Source: Epiperipatus broadwayi (Eukaryota > Onychophora > Udeonychophora > Euonychophora > Peripatidae). From it: a stretch of DNA of 64,000 bases. The notes under the pieces are model-generated. The model worked only from the letters and a program-made list of their open reading frames with translations, did no database searches and was not told where the DNA came from. Location of the stretch: contig JAQFVV010000020.1 in assembly GCA_028023455.1 (NCBI GenBank), positions 8,603,092 to 8,667,091 of the forward strand, in the 5' to 3' direction. Made by a program: the position numbers and the translations under genes. Positions 1 through 12,742 of this stretch are shown here, piece by piece (position 1 is the first letter of the stretch; each line of letters opens with the position of its first letter).

Positions 1-1916
1 TTTATTTTAGAAAAACATTTTTTATTATAACAAGTAATTGAGATTTTGTTTTCCTGCTAATTTTGTTATTCACATTTTATATTTACAAAATCAAGTTCAC
101 ACTATTTTAGGACCAATGCATGACCTACTTTAAGATCTGTTTACCAGTAACAAATAAAAGTTGTTTGATAATTAGTATAAACTAATTTTATAACCATACA
201 TGCAGAATAACAGGAAATATACATATGCGATTTCAATAATACAACAATAAAATAGGCTAATTAGTTTAACTAAAATATTTCTTAAACTAGAAATATTTAT
301 AAAATAAATATACATATCTGTAATATATACCAATAACATAACAATAATTTAAATTAAAATATTTTCTAAATTAGAAATATTTATGAAAAGAATTTCTTAA
401 ACTAGAAATATTTATAAATTGAATACCTATCTGTAATCTATACCTATACTATTAAATTACAGACATACTGCTCACATGCATATATATATATATATGTGTG
501 ATTCTGCAAATATAGTAATTCAAGGTTGTTTAAATGGGTACTCTGAGAGGGTTTAAACCTGGCATATGGATAGATATGTGGGTAAAATAAGTGAAACAGG
601 CAGATGGATGAAACTGACCATTTCAGCAGCACCACCTAGTGGCCACAGTACATCTAACAGTAAACTACCAATAAATAATTTACACTTTAAAATTATTTAC
701 AAGTAATATATAGTATATTCCAATATTTGACTCTGTGAATATTGAGATACTCCTTAATATTTCCATATTAAAACATATCAACAAAATATACAATTTATAT
801 TTTATCACATTCTAAATATTTCACAAACCTATCCATTTATATTATCATTACTTTACCATTACACTTCAGATAATGTTATGATCTAATTGTAACTCTATAA
901 CTTAATATAATTTTTCTATGTTTATTATTAGTTATAAAATAAACATTTTAATTATCAAATATTCATTAAGATATGGCATATTATTATATTGCTTACAATA
1001 ATATGAATCATTATTAGGGTTTTTTTTTCAACCTCATAACTCTTATAATTCTGACATTCATTCTGTATTTTGATTTCTAATATTCAATAAAATCATCATA
1101 AAATCTTTAGTTTTACATTTTTTAACATGTTATTTGTTCCATGTTTAATTCCACTTGATTTAAATGGATTTATATTATCATCATTTGAAAGTTTAGATAT
1201 TATCACTGTTTAAATCTACAATTCCTTAAAACAATGTATAAATCAGTGTGATTTTTGTGATTACAAGTGTGGAATGGATACCTTATAAAAATTCTAATAA
1301 ATAATGATATTATGGATTATGTAACTTAAGGCCACACTTTCTTGTGTCTAACTTAATTCCTATTTTGGCTTCTACTTTAAGCTCTTACAGATTTTTGAAA
1401 AATGTCACTATCCATATATCACATGTTATGATTTACTTTATACTGTATCATAATTAATGTTAAATAACATGTCCCTACCACTTCAGAATTTACCAATAAA
1501 ACTACTTTCCTGTGTTACTACTTTACATCTAACATTCAATATAAAGTCTTTAACATCACATAAAAATACTATTCAGCATTTCTTAAAATAATATCCAAAC
1601 TTATCTTTACCTTTTCCATACTTTTGAACATTCCAAGAAGATAAAAAGCAAACAAACAAATAGTTTATGATATCATTCATCATAAAGATAATAAGTAAAT
1701 TATCTTTAACTCATAGAGAGATTAATTATACATACACTTATATAATCATATTAAGATTATAATAAATATATTCCATCTTATATCATATATCGTAATAGAT
1801 TTCTAATTATAAGATCTTTCCATTGACTCATTGTAAATCGAAAGATTTCGTGAGTATTAATGTGTAATAGGAATTGTGGACTTAATCAGTGAAGTATTAA
1901 ATAGTTTCACGCTCTT
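1..1916. other. AT-rich spacer, no gene seen
   Basis: No coding region, RNA gene or recognisable transposon. The only structured elements are a short (TA)n run near 478-496 and a stretch near 626-655 containing CACCTAGTGGCC, a motif type often seen in non-autonomous transposons. Short open frames here have no recognisable composition or motif. Confidence 0.7.
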
Positions 1917-2085
1917 GGATCTAACCACTTCAGCTTCACCTATTCATATAGAAAGTAGGTTGAAGTAAAGAATGGTTCCCCTCTTTTCTTCTAAGGTGTA
2001 AGCTTGTGGTTAAGACCTGTAGAGGTCCCTACCTTCGCATTTTCACATACATATTTCTGAGGTTTACAGCCTTAGTAAATATTAC
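1917..2085 (+). repeat. Interspersed repeat family D, copy 1
   Basis: This segment recurs at 5936-6025 (same strand) and 37341-37503 (opposite strand). Shared landmarks in order are GATCTAACC, a block reading GAAAGTAGGTTG, TTCCCCTCTTTTCTTC, AAGCTTGTGGTTAA, CCTGTAGAGGTCCCTAC, and a terminal segment GAGGTTTACAGCCT that forms a short hairpin in the better copies. It is probably a short non-autonomous retroposon. AAGCTTGTGGTTAA resembles a tRNA D-arm (box A), but no convincing box B was found. Family assignment rests on the window only. Confidence 0.75.
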
Positions 2086-2836
2086 ATGTATCTTTATGTA
2101 AAATAAATATTACGCATATTTATTTTACCTGATTCCTTGTTTTAAAAAATTCAATACCAATATTTTATACTAAAAAAATAAAGTTACCTTAATCATAAAT
2201 ACAAGGTTGTAGATATAATTTCTTTTTTTATATTATTGAATCATAATAAATAAAAAAAATTTGATATTTTCTTTTTTTTTAATATCCCAAAATATTTAAA
2301 TCTAAAAATAACAACATATAAGCAAATAATTATGAGTACTTAATACTATCTTAAAAACTATAGTTCATATAGTAAAATAATAAAAATAAAGTTTTCTTCA
2401 ACTCTTTGAACTGAATAAAATCATATTTTCCAGAGGAGTATCTTGTTACTATGATAACTGACCAGCTTACCAACTGTTACTTGAATTGAGATTTCTTTTT
2501 CCCCTTCTCACTCTTCTCCATTGTTCTTAGCATAAATGAAAATATGAGGAAAAATCTAAGTATTTATTAATAATAATAAGAAAGTCTTGTATAAAACTTT
2601 ATACTTCCTTATATCATTGATATAAAAATTCCTTCACATTTATTAAATATGTATTTTAATGTTTAATAAAGACATTTATGATATTTTAAAACAAGTTTCC
2701 TTTCTTTCTGCATACTTCAAAATATTTGCTAGTAGAATTATAAAGTTCTCAGAGTTCACTTCTGAATAATCCATCTTTAACATGTTAATACAATTACTAA
2801 TTACTTAAACAATATTACAGTTAGTAGATAAACTTT
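2086..2836. other. AT-rich spacer
   Basis: No gene or repeat recognised; homopolymer-rich A/T sequence. Confidence 0.6.
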
Positions 2837-2962
2837 TAAACATCACATGATCACTATCTCATACTAGCACAATAATTGTTATTAAACAATTCAAAACAAA
2901 ACAACACTCTCCATATAGTAGTGCCATCTTGTGCTAACAAGAGCAATCAATAAAAATTAGTC
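2837..2962 (+). repeat. Family A fragment
   Basis: Begins with AACATCACATGATCACTAT, the terminal motif of family A in inverted orientation. After a spacer it runs into AAACAATTCAAAACAAAAC and CTCTCCATATAGTAGTGCC, the start of a family A body, and stops soon after AGAGCAATCAAT. From about 2877 to 2950 it is nearly identical to the reverse complement of the copy at 42192-42343, so the two are recently related. The ribozyme-bearing centre of the family is missing here. Confidence 0.75.
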
Positions 2963-5935
2963 TGCACTATATCTTTTTTCTTTTAGGTCATTATCATCAT
3001 AATAAAATCATTAATAAATTTATATCTGGGAATGTCAATAATTTTATTAAATAGATGAAATTAGTTAGCAAAATGGTTTGCTAATCTGCAAAGTTTTTTA
3101 TGTAAATGCATTTTTATTTCCTTGAATAAAGTTTTATTTCCTTTCATTTATCACAAGTTTGGAGTTGGCTCCTATAATATATCAATAAGGATAGTTTGAC
3201 TTTTTATTCCATAGTAAAATTAGTAAATAAACTTCTTAAGATATATCCCATGCTTTCTACAAATTATTATTATTTTTAAGATTAAAATAATAAGATTACA
3301 ATATATTTATCTTAAATTTTTAAGACAAAAGGATTACAATTTTATTCCTTTAAAAAAATTTTTGATTTTTCCTCTATCATCTGCTCATCTTATATTTATA
3401 GAAAAAAAATTTGCAATATCTGATTGGTTAATGATTCCAGATTTCTGACACAAAAATGAATATTAATTAAATTATACACTTTTAAAAGAATTTTATAACT
3501 AATATTATTAAACCAATATTATCTTAATTTTAATAATACCAAGTTTAAATTTATCTTTTAATAATAAAATTCTTTGTTTAAACTTAAATTTTGATACATA
3601 AAGTTTATAATTTACATTATTATTATAACTACTGATTTTAGAAACTTTTTATGAAATTGATATAATTAAATCATAACATTTATTACTTACAATCAATGTT
3701 TTTTAAAAAATATACCAGGAAGTAAATCTAATTTATTATTCCATGTTTGTATGTGTGCACGCCTATTAACAAACATCTCACTTTTATTTGATTTTAAAAC
3801 AATAAATAAATAGCAATTTTAATTTGACCATTAATAAGTTTAAAAATATTAATTTTTAATAATTATAACTACTGATTCAAAATACCTTATATAATTTTAT
3901 TATTTATTTTTATTTTAAATAAATAATACAATTTGTATTTCAAATTTATAACTTAAATAGATTATATTGTTTTTAAAAAAGTAACTTAAGTTTAACAGTA
4001 AAGAAGCACTGTATTTTAACTTATCCTACAAATTCACTAACAGGTTTTTACTAATTATATAAAATTTAATTTTTTTTATTAAAACTGACCATTACTTACA
4101 ACCATATAATGATGTAGCAAAATAGAAAGATTACAATATATATACAGAAACTGCTAGTAAAACATTCTTAAACAATTATTTAGAATTGAACAAATACCAA
4201 TGAAAACTAAATTAAACTTGTCTTACTATTTAAAGATGGAAGAAAAATAAGTTATTTTATTTATCAATAAAAACTTTTATTCAAAAAAAAACACATTAAC
4301 TTTATTAATTATAAAACTGTTAATGACTGGGCACTAACACTATTAAAGTAAGATATTTCAAATGATATTGTTTTTTTATTCATTTAATAATAGTATAAGT
4401 TTTTGACTACTAAAAAAGAGTTTTAAAACAATACAGAAATAATGGTCATATGTAAATTAGACTGCATAAATTATAAATATTTGATTAATCTTGTGGATAA
4501 ATATAACTGTGCTAAAATCAATATTATGTTAGAAAAACTTTTGGCCTCCTTGTATAACAATAACAATATGTAAGTTTCTCACTATTGTCACTATATGTCT
4601 TCTGGAATAAAAATAATAAAAATCCTAATTCACATTATGATGAATTTTACATAATAGTAGGGAATCTGGTTCCATTATACCATTACTGTGAGAACTACTT
4701 TATAGCATATTGTTTTTTTAACATTATATGGCATACCTTCTTTAACTCTAACATCAAATCATGCCAAAATGTTCTATGTAACATCTATTTCTGATCAATT
4801 AAATGTTAAACTCTGTATTTTTTGTTCCAAAAATATAGACACCCACTGAAAAAAAATACAAAAATATACTTTGTCTGATGACCAAATAGTAGATAGTATT
4901 TAATATATATATATCTATCTGCTGCCAAGAACTTTATGTGGGTTGAAATCCTATCTTTATATACATAGCAGGCTTAAAATTTTTCCTTCAAATTGTAGAC
5001 CCATAATAATACACTCAGATAACAATACCTATTAGTTTACAAATGACTATGTAACTTTTACAATCTCATATTAATCTGGTAAATCATGTGAGTGGAATAT
5101 GATGGAGAATTTACCACTCGTGTGCAAAGTGTTATACTCCTACAGACAAAAAACCAATGGATAGTCATTATCTATTAATTCTATTGTATCTTTTTATATT
5201 ATTTGTAATAAAATAAAATATTTTTTTTAAAAAGTGGAAAATGTCAGTTATCACAAATTCAACTAATGAGAACAGCCTTAAGAATTCTAATTTTTAAAGA
5301 GAATATCATCAAATATAAAAACACTCCCAGTAATTCAATAGTAAAAAAAATGAAATGGATACTTTTTCAAAAGTTCAGGTGAAAGTCAAAGGGGTTGATC
5401 AGAAATATTTAGTTGTTGAGATCTTTCACTCTACCATAGAGCTAAACTAAACAAGCTACCATAACAATAACACTCATTGGATTAAAAAGTTAATTCATGA
5501 TTTAAAAATCTAAATCCATTTGTGATCACACGAGGCACTTTGGATAGATGTTATCAAATTTAAATAATATAATCAAAGTCTATAGAATATTTACCAATGT
5601 TTGAATTTTATAATAACTTAATAATAAAAAAATGGTACCAATATAATTTCCCCCCAAATGGGTGTAAACAGAAATGCCATTTTGAATATATTTCTAAAGA
5701 TAGTAGCAAATGCTATTCAAAAAGCTGTAATCAATGACAAGTATCTTTAAATGACATTGAGATAAAACTGTTTGCTTAAATTATCTGAAATGCACTTGAA
5801 TTTCTTTACATAATCAGATCATTAATTAATCAAATGCTCAAAAACTATTAAGGCTGTCTTCTGAGTTAAGAAAGCCTACTAAATGGAAGAGAGTTACATT
5901 TAACTAACTATTATTATTCTGACAATTTCTTCCAA
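2963..5935. other. AT-rich spacer
   Basis: No coding region or RNA gene recognised. Small open frames, for example 4585-4794, are rich in Phe/Asn/Ile/Tyr, as expected from random AT-rich DNA. Confidence 0.6.
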
Positions 5936-6025
5936 AGAGTAAGCTTGTGGTTAAAACACCTGTAGAGGTCCCTACTATCGCATTTTATACGCATATGATC
6001 GAGGTTATAGCCTCGGTAAATATAG
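5936..6025 (+). repeat. Family D, copy 2
   Basis: Carries AAGCTTGTGGTTAAAACACC, CTGTAGAGGTCCCTACTATC and a well-kept terminal hairpin in CGAGGTTATAGCCTCG. The front part of the family (the CTAACC and CCCCTCTTTTCTTC blocks) is missing, so this copy is truncated at its left end. Confidence 0.75.
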
Positions 6026-7834
6026 CTTTGAATAAAAAATTGACTTCATTCATTGCTTGTGTCTGACCCAAACATTAAAAAATGTTACCTGACACCTGCT
6101 GTTTGTTTAAGTTATATCTAATTAATTAAATTATTGAATGAGAATATATTACTAAAAAAGACAAAAGAATGTCAAGAAGTTTTAACTACTGGAAGTAATT
6201 GCCCAACACTATCTTCTTATATATCTCTGCTATTTTAAAATTGAGTCAATTATTTATGGTCCATATTCTTCTCATCTAATTAAAACTGTGGTTGCATGTA
6301 TTGATGGTATAGTATTAATCTTTAAACATTTTGGAATATATCATGAATATTATAAAAGATTGTCAAAATATCGTTGAAATATTTACTTGGATAACAAGAT
6401 CTGCTATTTGGCAATTAGTAATTGGAAAAAGGTCTTCCATATTTTCACATATGGTCTTTCTATAATGTGTACAAATTAATGATTTTAGAATAGAATTCAA
6501 AATGTTTAAAATTATTAGTCAATTCATTTTTTTGGTTCCAGAGATTATAATATGAAATTCATCATCAGATGTGACAGAACTTGAGTGATGATCATTGAAT
6601 TCCAAGTTCCACAGACTACTACTCACAGAGCAACATAATAATCAAATGATTTATTGTTTAGAAGTCCATAAAAAGTTCAAGCACTGGAAGTGATAGAATC
6701 TGATCCATGATACATAAAATTTAAGTTATAACATCAATCATTCAACCATTTCATTCAACCATACTGGTTTGATACACATTGAGCACAACAATTACACTTA
6801 AGTGATTGAATTAAGAATCAGTCCAATAATTCATTATTTTGAATTCTTCACTAACTACTGCATAAAACTGTTTTTTATTTAAAATATTTATTAAAAAACA
6901 AGTAAATTACAACAACTTGCATGTTATGCAAATAAGCGAACCTCAATATTAAGAGAATTATCAGCTGGGCACTTTTGGGAACCTTTAGTTCCCATATTCA
7001 TGGCCTATCTTGGGAGGGTCAGCTTGAGTTGTGATTTTAAATGACTGGGTAGTAATTTATGCAAATTTACTCAATGCCTTCATATAGTCCATTTTCTAGA
7101 GATGAAAAAACATGATTCTTTTCAGTTTATTGCATTGTCATTTGCTATGAAGTACGCTTCTTTTAATATTGAGCTTAACTTGTTTGCGTAAGATATAAAT
7201 CATAACTTATTGCTGAAAGGTGAAGTAGAAACAAGTATTTTATTTCAATATTATAAAAAACAAGTAATTGACTGCAAAAAGTGAAGCACAGTTTTGATGC
7301 TAAAGAATAAACTTGATTTTTTTATTCTGATTATTGATAATGAATCAAAATAGATATAACCTCTCCAATTCCGTTATAACTGTGTTTAAACCTGGATGAA
7401 ATACTCTTTAAAATTTCAAAGCACAATAAGCACCAGAAACATGTCTAGGGAACTAAGTCCATAATAATAAAATTGACAAAAAGATTAAACTATTTAATTC
7501 ATGTTATTTGCATAACATTAATTAAATTAAACTTTTTAATGTAATTAGTATATGGGAGTAATAAATTGTTAAAATTATCTAATAGATTGCTGCATGTTAC
7601 AATAAATAAAATAACCAAAGCACATGTCTGAAATCATTTCTCCCATTTGCTTTTACTGTCTATAAGCACTTTACTGAATTATGATGGATTAAATTTAATA
7701 TTCACATATCTTTATATTATGTAAAAAGTAGACATCTATAATGTCATTATTTGATTCTAAGCTTTGTCATAAATACCAAAATTTATGGATGGTAGCAAAC
7801 TATATAAAATATGCATTTTAATACATGTGCTATT
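6026..7834. other. AT-rich spacer with one weak repeat
   Basis: A segment at about 6640-6690 (ATCAAATGATTTATTGTT followed by ATAAAAAGTTC) recurs at 12429-12475, so it is probably a small dispersed repeat whose ends I cannot define. A small hairpin GGGAAC/GTTCCC lies near 6978-6995. No gene is visible. Confidence 0.5.
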
Positions 7835-7985
7835 ACTAACAGTTGAATGTATTTGGAATATTTAAATAAAGTTAAATTTTTCTAGAGACATTCAATGTTC
7901 ATATTAGATGACGGGAGTAGTCCAATACCCAAATACAACTAAAACACCATCACAAACCTTCAGGCAAACATTAATACTTATGTGT
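7835..7985 (+). repeat. Family C tail fragment
   Basis: Matches the outer part of both arms of the inverted element at 58925-59460: CTAACAGTTGAATGTA, then ATATTTAAATAAAGTTAAAT, then ACACCATCACAAACCTTCAGG. It is therefore a partial copy lacking the tRNA-like head. Confidence 0.65.
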
Positions 7986-9524
7986 GTGTATATACTGGAT
8001 ATATTTTCAAGTTTTTTGGCTTTATCAGAGTAATTTCCATGTCAAATCATCCATAACCTAACTATTCATCAGTGTAGAAAGTGAACATACTTGATTTTAT
8101 TGTGCATGCATTTCATAAATAATTTTCATTCATCAAATAAACCAAAAACACTGAATCTTCATGTTTTTGTCGATAGGTCAATACCTAGTTTTTAACACCT
8201 TGTGGACAGATCTATACTGCAGAGCCCTTTTAACGTTTTTGAGGTTATATTTTCCATTTCAACTTTATCACTTCTTTAATATCCATGCATGCATTTTTAT
8301 AAACAATCTTTTCTCATCAGATACTACTTATATACAGATACTTTAAAAATAAAATTAAAGAAAAACAAGTTCAATAAATCTATAGTGAGCTATTTGTTTA
8401 AGTCACAATCAATTTAATAAGTCGTTAAATTATAAATTTTGGCTTAGAAAATTTGTTTGTTTAGAATGAATTCAGAATATGTTTGCTGTTTTTAATTTTT
8501 TTTTATACTAGAATTAGAGCTCTCAAGGAACACAAACTGGTCAAGATTAAGTTTCTACCTGATGTATTTCTATTCTTAATTAGTAAAATAAATTTATACA
8601 TTATACAAAAGGTATAATGTTATGTAAATATTATCAAAATTTGAGTGCTTTAAATAAGGAGTTTTATAATAAGAGTAGTAAAATGTTCATTGTTGCTAAA
8701 TGACTTTGATCTTTTGTAATTACATCAACTAATGGTTGTACTATAAAGTAAAAAATTAAAATATAAAAAAACATTCAATTTTTTAAAAATGTATCAAGTG
8801 AAATTGCAGATATGGAAGTCATAGATATGAAAAGATTACTGTATAAGGTGCAATATTTGCCGTTGAAACATAGTAAGTGAATGACAATACTGATTGCTAC
8901 TCCATCTATAATTATCTATGTCAAAAGTAAGATGCTTTTATACATCAGAACTAGAATAAAATTTAAATTGTTTAAAAATGATATTCATTAAACAACATTA
9001 CATACTATAATGTACAAAGATCAACTTGATATAGTATTGAGATTGAATTTAAGCTGAGTAAATTTTTTTAAAAAAATTGGATTTCAATTATGCTTAGAAT
9101 TTGTAATTTGGGTAACTAACCAATAGCTTAATTAAGTAAGCCTAACAATGAGTATCAATCTACTCTTAATTAAATATAAAACAAGAATGAAAAAATGTTG
9201 GAATAGTCATCACCATTTAATCAGCAGACCTGATAAGAAAGGCTTTCATTACTATTCTTCTACGGAGTTCTTTCAAAGAAATCTTTGTGCTGCAGTAGGC
9301 TATTCAAAGGCTCTGATACACCATAAAAACACTTTAAATTAATATAATGCCTTTTTATCAACTTTCTTGCCTTTTTTTTAGCAACACTAAAATATTTTAA
9401 AAATATGTAATATCGTAGTCATAACAAAAAGTCAGATTAACTTTCTACATGAAACAAAAATTATAAAAAAAAATCAAGTCAGATGTCACATGACCTAATT
9501 TAAACAAGCTTATATTACAAATAT
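7986..9524. other. AT-rich spacer
   Basis: Nothing recognisable. The open frames at 8161-8346 and 9148-9342 have no motif and no neighbour that would support a gene. Confidence 0.6.
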
Positions 9525-9693
9525 TATATAAAGAGCTCACAAATAAGCTCTTAACAAGTTTTGCAGAATATCCCTAAACCCAGATGCTTGAATATCTTAG
9601 CACCTCACTGATGAAGCCAGTAGCAGAAACTGGTCTGGGGTTAGAGATATTCTGCAAAGCTTGTTAAGAGCTTATTTGCGAGCTCTTTATATA
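9525..9693. repeat. Foldback element with about 50-bp arms
   Basis: The left arm, starting TATATAAAGAGCTC, runs through AATAAGCTCTTAACAAG, TTTTGCAGAATATCCCT and AAACCCAG. It is matched in reverse by the right arm, which contains TTAGAGATATTCTGCAAAGC, TTGTTAAGAGCTTATTTGCG and AGCTCTTTATATA. The unpaired centre holds a hammerhead-like motif, annotated separately. The centre shares CCTCACTGATGAAG and GAAACTGGTCTGGGG with family A, while the outer arms differ, so this looks like a cousin of family A. No flanking duplication was identified. Confidence 0.8.
9590..9652 (+). ncRNA. Candidate type I hammerhead ribozyme (9.6-kb foldback)
   Basis: All catalytic-core bases are present in order. CTGATGA is at 9608-9614, GAAA at 9626-9629, and the GTC cleavage triplet at 9633-9635, so cleavage is predicted after 9635. 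Stem III is minimal: A9629-C9630 pairs with G9633-T9634 across a two-base loop. Stem II is short (GC/GC around CAGTA), with an A.A mismatch next to the core. Stem I has two helices: ACCTCA (9602-9607) with TGGGGT (9636-9641), and GAATATCT (9590-9597) with AGATATTC (9645-9652). They are separated by an internal loop of the kind that contacts loop II in natural hammerheads. Activity is untested. The 3' strand of stem I could instead pair with the left foldback arm. Confidence 0.7.
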
Positions 9694-11129
9694 ACATGAA
9701 ATAAAAAATACTGAGTGCTTTTTAAACTACATATTTACTTTTTGATTGGAATTTAATCTATGATTCTATTCTTTGAATATTATATTGTTTTTAAAATGTA
9801 AATGGAAAATCTTTTTAATAATTCCATCATAATCATAAAACCTTATATTACCAAAAGCATTCATATCATTAAACTTTATTTATATTTTAATACACTATTT
9901 GTTTTGTATGGTGCAATTTATATTTGATAACCTTCAATATAAAGCCTTAAAAATGTTGTATTATAAATGGTCATCTAGTGTTTTTAAATGGTTGCTATTT
10001 AGCTATAGCTAATAGGATGAAAGTTTTGATTGCACTAGATTCTTTCTTTACGCAAAGTTCTGTAATTATTGATACTTTTTAAATAAGTTAATCTTTTTTG
10101 TACTAATTTATAACTAATAAATGTTTTTCATCACTTTTATTGTTACTAGAATATAATTTTTATAATTAATATTATAAGCCCTGGATAGTTAGCTCAGAGT
10201 TTTTGTGGTAGATTCAAGAGCAACTCAGTAAAGAATAAAACAACCTTAGATTGATTGATATTGTTGTGCTCAACCTTTTATTTAACTCTACATCACCCCT
10301 CTGCCCAAGCAATTAATAATACAAATGATTAATTATTTATTAGTTAATCTTTGTAATTTAAGTAAATATTGTATAGTAAAATCAAATAACATTAAATTAA
10401 CATTTTATTAACTTTCAATTTTTTTTTGAAATGTAGCAAGTGGAACTGCAAATATAAAGCTCAGATATGAAAAAATCCTATTTTATATTAACTTTTAAAT
10501 ATAGTTTTTTATAATTAAAAAATAATAATTAAAATTTGATTTGCCTTGAAGACATTCCAATTATTATCAGTAGGTCTTTTTTATATACTGTCCGTCAACC
10601 ACTTCTCATTCAATAGTGAATAAATTACTGGTTTGAAAATATGCTGGTTAGTTTTAAGAATCTACACTTTCTTATAAAAGTCATCAAAATTAATTATATG
10701 AATCTAATAAAATGGCAAATCTTCAGTATCCTTTTTAAAAAGAAAATTGCATTAATAATTGAAATCTGATGAGAATCTCATATTTCAAATATAATACGTC
10801 TTTAAGCAACATCTATTTTTATTTTTGTTTATAAATTATTGCTCCAAGTAGTTTAGTGAAGTGATAAAACAATAAAGAATTAAAGGTGTTTGTATCAAAG
10901 TTTAATAAATCTCTTTCAATTCCTAAATGTCATGTGACATTCAGAGTAATTCTCCATTTGATCATTATTGGTTTTTCAAATACATTTTCTAATTCGTTTG
11001 TATCTTAATTTGTAATTCATATATATATATATATTGGCATTAAATTTATATAATGTTTTCTATCTAAAGGCAATTGAAGATATTATGATCAAGCTATATA
11101 ACACGATCATCAACTGTTGTAGTTGACAA
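9694..11129. other. AT-rich spacer
   Basis: No gene recognised. Contains a short (AT)n tract near 11021-11034. Confidence 0.6.
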
Positions 11130-11386
11130 TTGAAAAAATTAAAAGACTGAAGTGGAGTTGGACTGGATATATTGCTAGAAGAGATGATAATAGATGGGCA
11201 ATTCAAATCTTAATACGGATTCCAAGAGATTGTAAAAGACCCAGAAAGAGACCACATGTGAGATGTATGAAATAAGAAAATGTGCAGGAGTAATGAGGAG
11301 AAGCTAAAGATCTAAAAAGATGGATTGAACTTGGAGAGACCTTCATCCTGCAGTGGATTGATTATGGTTCATGATGATGATGATAA
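11130..11386 (+). pseudogene. RTE-like non-LTR retrotransposon, 3'-terminal fragment
   Basis: This is a 5'-truncated, mutated copy of the tail seen in full at 60638-61272. It shares the coding stretch for LKW-W-GYIARRDDNR, the block for RIPRDCKRPRKRPHVR, and the final CTGCAGTGGATTGATTATGG followed by a (ATG)n tail. The frame is broken by several indels. Such C-terminal reverse-transcriptase regions and ATGATG tails are typical of RTE-type LINEs. It encodes nothing functional now. Confidence 0.8.
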
Positions 11387-11677
11387 TAAGCTTTAATGAA
11401 TTATTGTTATTATTGATACATAAAAAAAGCATCATTAATAAAATTCAGTTTATATTAAATAATCAAATAAGAAATTATGTTATTGGTTTGTTTTTATAAA
11501 AAATTTCAACAAACTTTTGTATACATCTGCAAAATTCAATAATACTTAAGAATTTATCATCCATATCTCCAACTTTTCATCAATATATATCATGCATTCC
11601 TTTATCTTCTTCAAGAAGTATAATAACTACTCTTTCTTACTGCATTGCCAAATGTATACCATATAATAGTAAATCCT

Positions 11678-11992
11678 CCATGGCACTTTATTACTGTTAC
11701 ACAATGCTATATTTACCATGCTCTTTTACAGTTTACAGTTTCAATTACCCCAGCAATCTTCTTCAGAACTTTTATATCTCCTAACTTCAACTGCTAAATT
11801 CAAATTTTAATTTAGCATTGAGAAAAAAATAATTAAAATTTGAAAAAAAAAAGTTGAACTTAGCATTGAAGTTAGGAGAAATAAAAGTACTGAAGAAGAT
11901 TGCTGGGGCAATCGAAACTGTAAACTGTAAAAGAGGGTGGTAAATAAAGTAATGTGTAACAATAGTAAAGTGCATGGATGGTTTAATATTAC
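11678..11992. repeat. Foldback element with about 115-bp arms
   Basis: The left arm contains CATGGCACTTTATTACTGTT, CTCTTTTACAGTTTACAGTTT, CAATTACCCCAGCAATCTTC and CTCCTAACTTCAA. The right arm (about 11868-11992) is its inverse, with GAAGTTAGGAGAAATAAAAG, GAAGATTGCTGGGGCAATCG and AAACTGTAAACTGTAAAAG, ending GTGTAACAATAGTAAAGTGC. The centre is an A-rich loop of roughly 70 bases. Open frames on the minus strand across it only reflect the symmetry. It is probably a non-autonomous foldback transposon or a dimeric retroposon; no target duplication was identified. Confidence 0.8.
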
Positions 11993-12742
11993 ATGTATCA
12001 TGCACCTTATGATATGAAGAGTGATTAAGGTTTCAGATTTATTTCTGATATTAATATGCCAGAATAATTTTTTATGAGAATTGACACAGTGGCAAATATC
12101 ATTGATAAATAATTATATAAAAAAAATCAAATATGGCAGCTGAACACCAGAAAGAAGTTAAGTTTCAAATCTCTCAATTGCATCACTCTACCAATGAACT
12201 AAAAAAACATAAGGGAATGCTACTGATGATCAAGTATTATAACTTTTTTCTAAATAACTTATTATTTAATGATCTTTCATAGCTTCAGACACAGAATTTA
12301 ATACATAAATATCTAATTAAAGAATGCAATTTTAGATTACCTATAAAATGAAAAATTATCCCTCCCCCCTTTTTTTTTTTGTTTCAATCAAAAAGCTCTT
12401 GTCGATAAAAGCTTAGATAATAAAATTAATCAAATGATTTATTGTTGGAGAATTAATAAAAAGTTCCAAGCACAAAAAAAAAAAAAAAAAATGGAAGCTA
12501 TAACCATGGATTTGGATCTGCTACGGAACTGAACTTTGCAGAATAAATTTTAGACCAATAAAAATTATCACTAAATACAGAAGACATTTTAATCTTCTAA
12601 TGAGTTGTCAAGATCATTTTGTATTATAAGTTTAATTTTGTTATAACAATGATTTTATAAATATAATACTATTGACCACAAGCTTTAAAAAATATAGATG
12701 GAAAACAAATAATGAATAATAAATGAAAAATATGTCAATAGC

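Noticed and set aside
9480-9500. TGTCACATGACC-like palindromes (also near 10930, 51760 and 62096) as transposon ends
   Set aside because: The shared part is a 10-bp palindrome with unrelated flanks, too short to define a family.
11787-12005. Two overlapping minus-strand open frames
   Set aside because: They lie on one arm of the 11.7-kb foldback element and have no protein motif.
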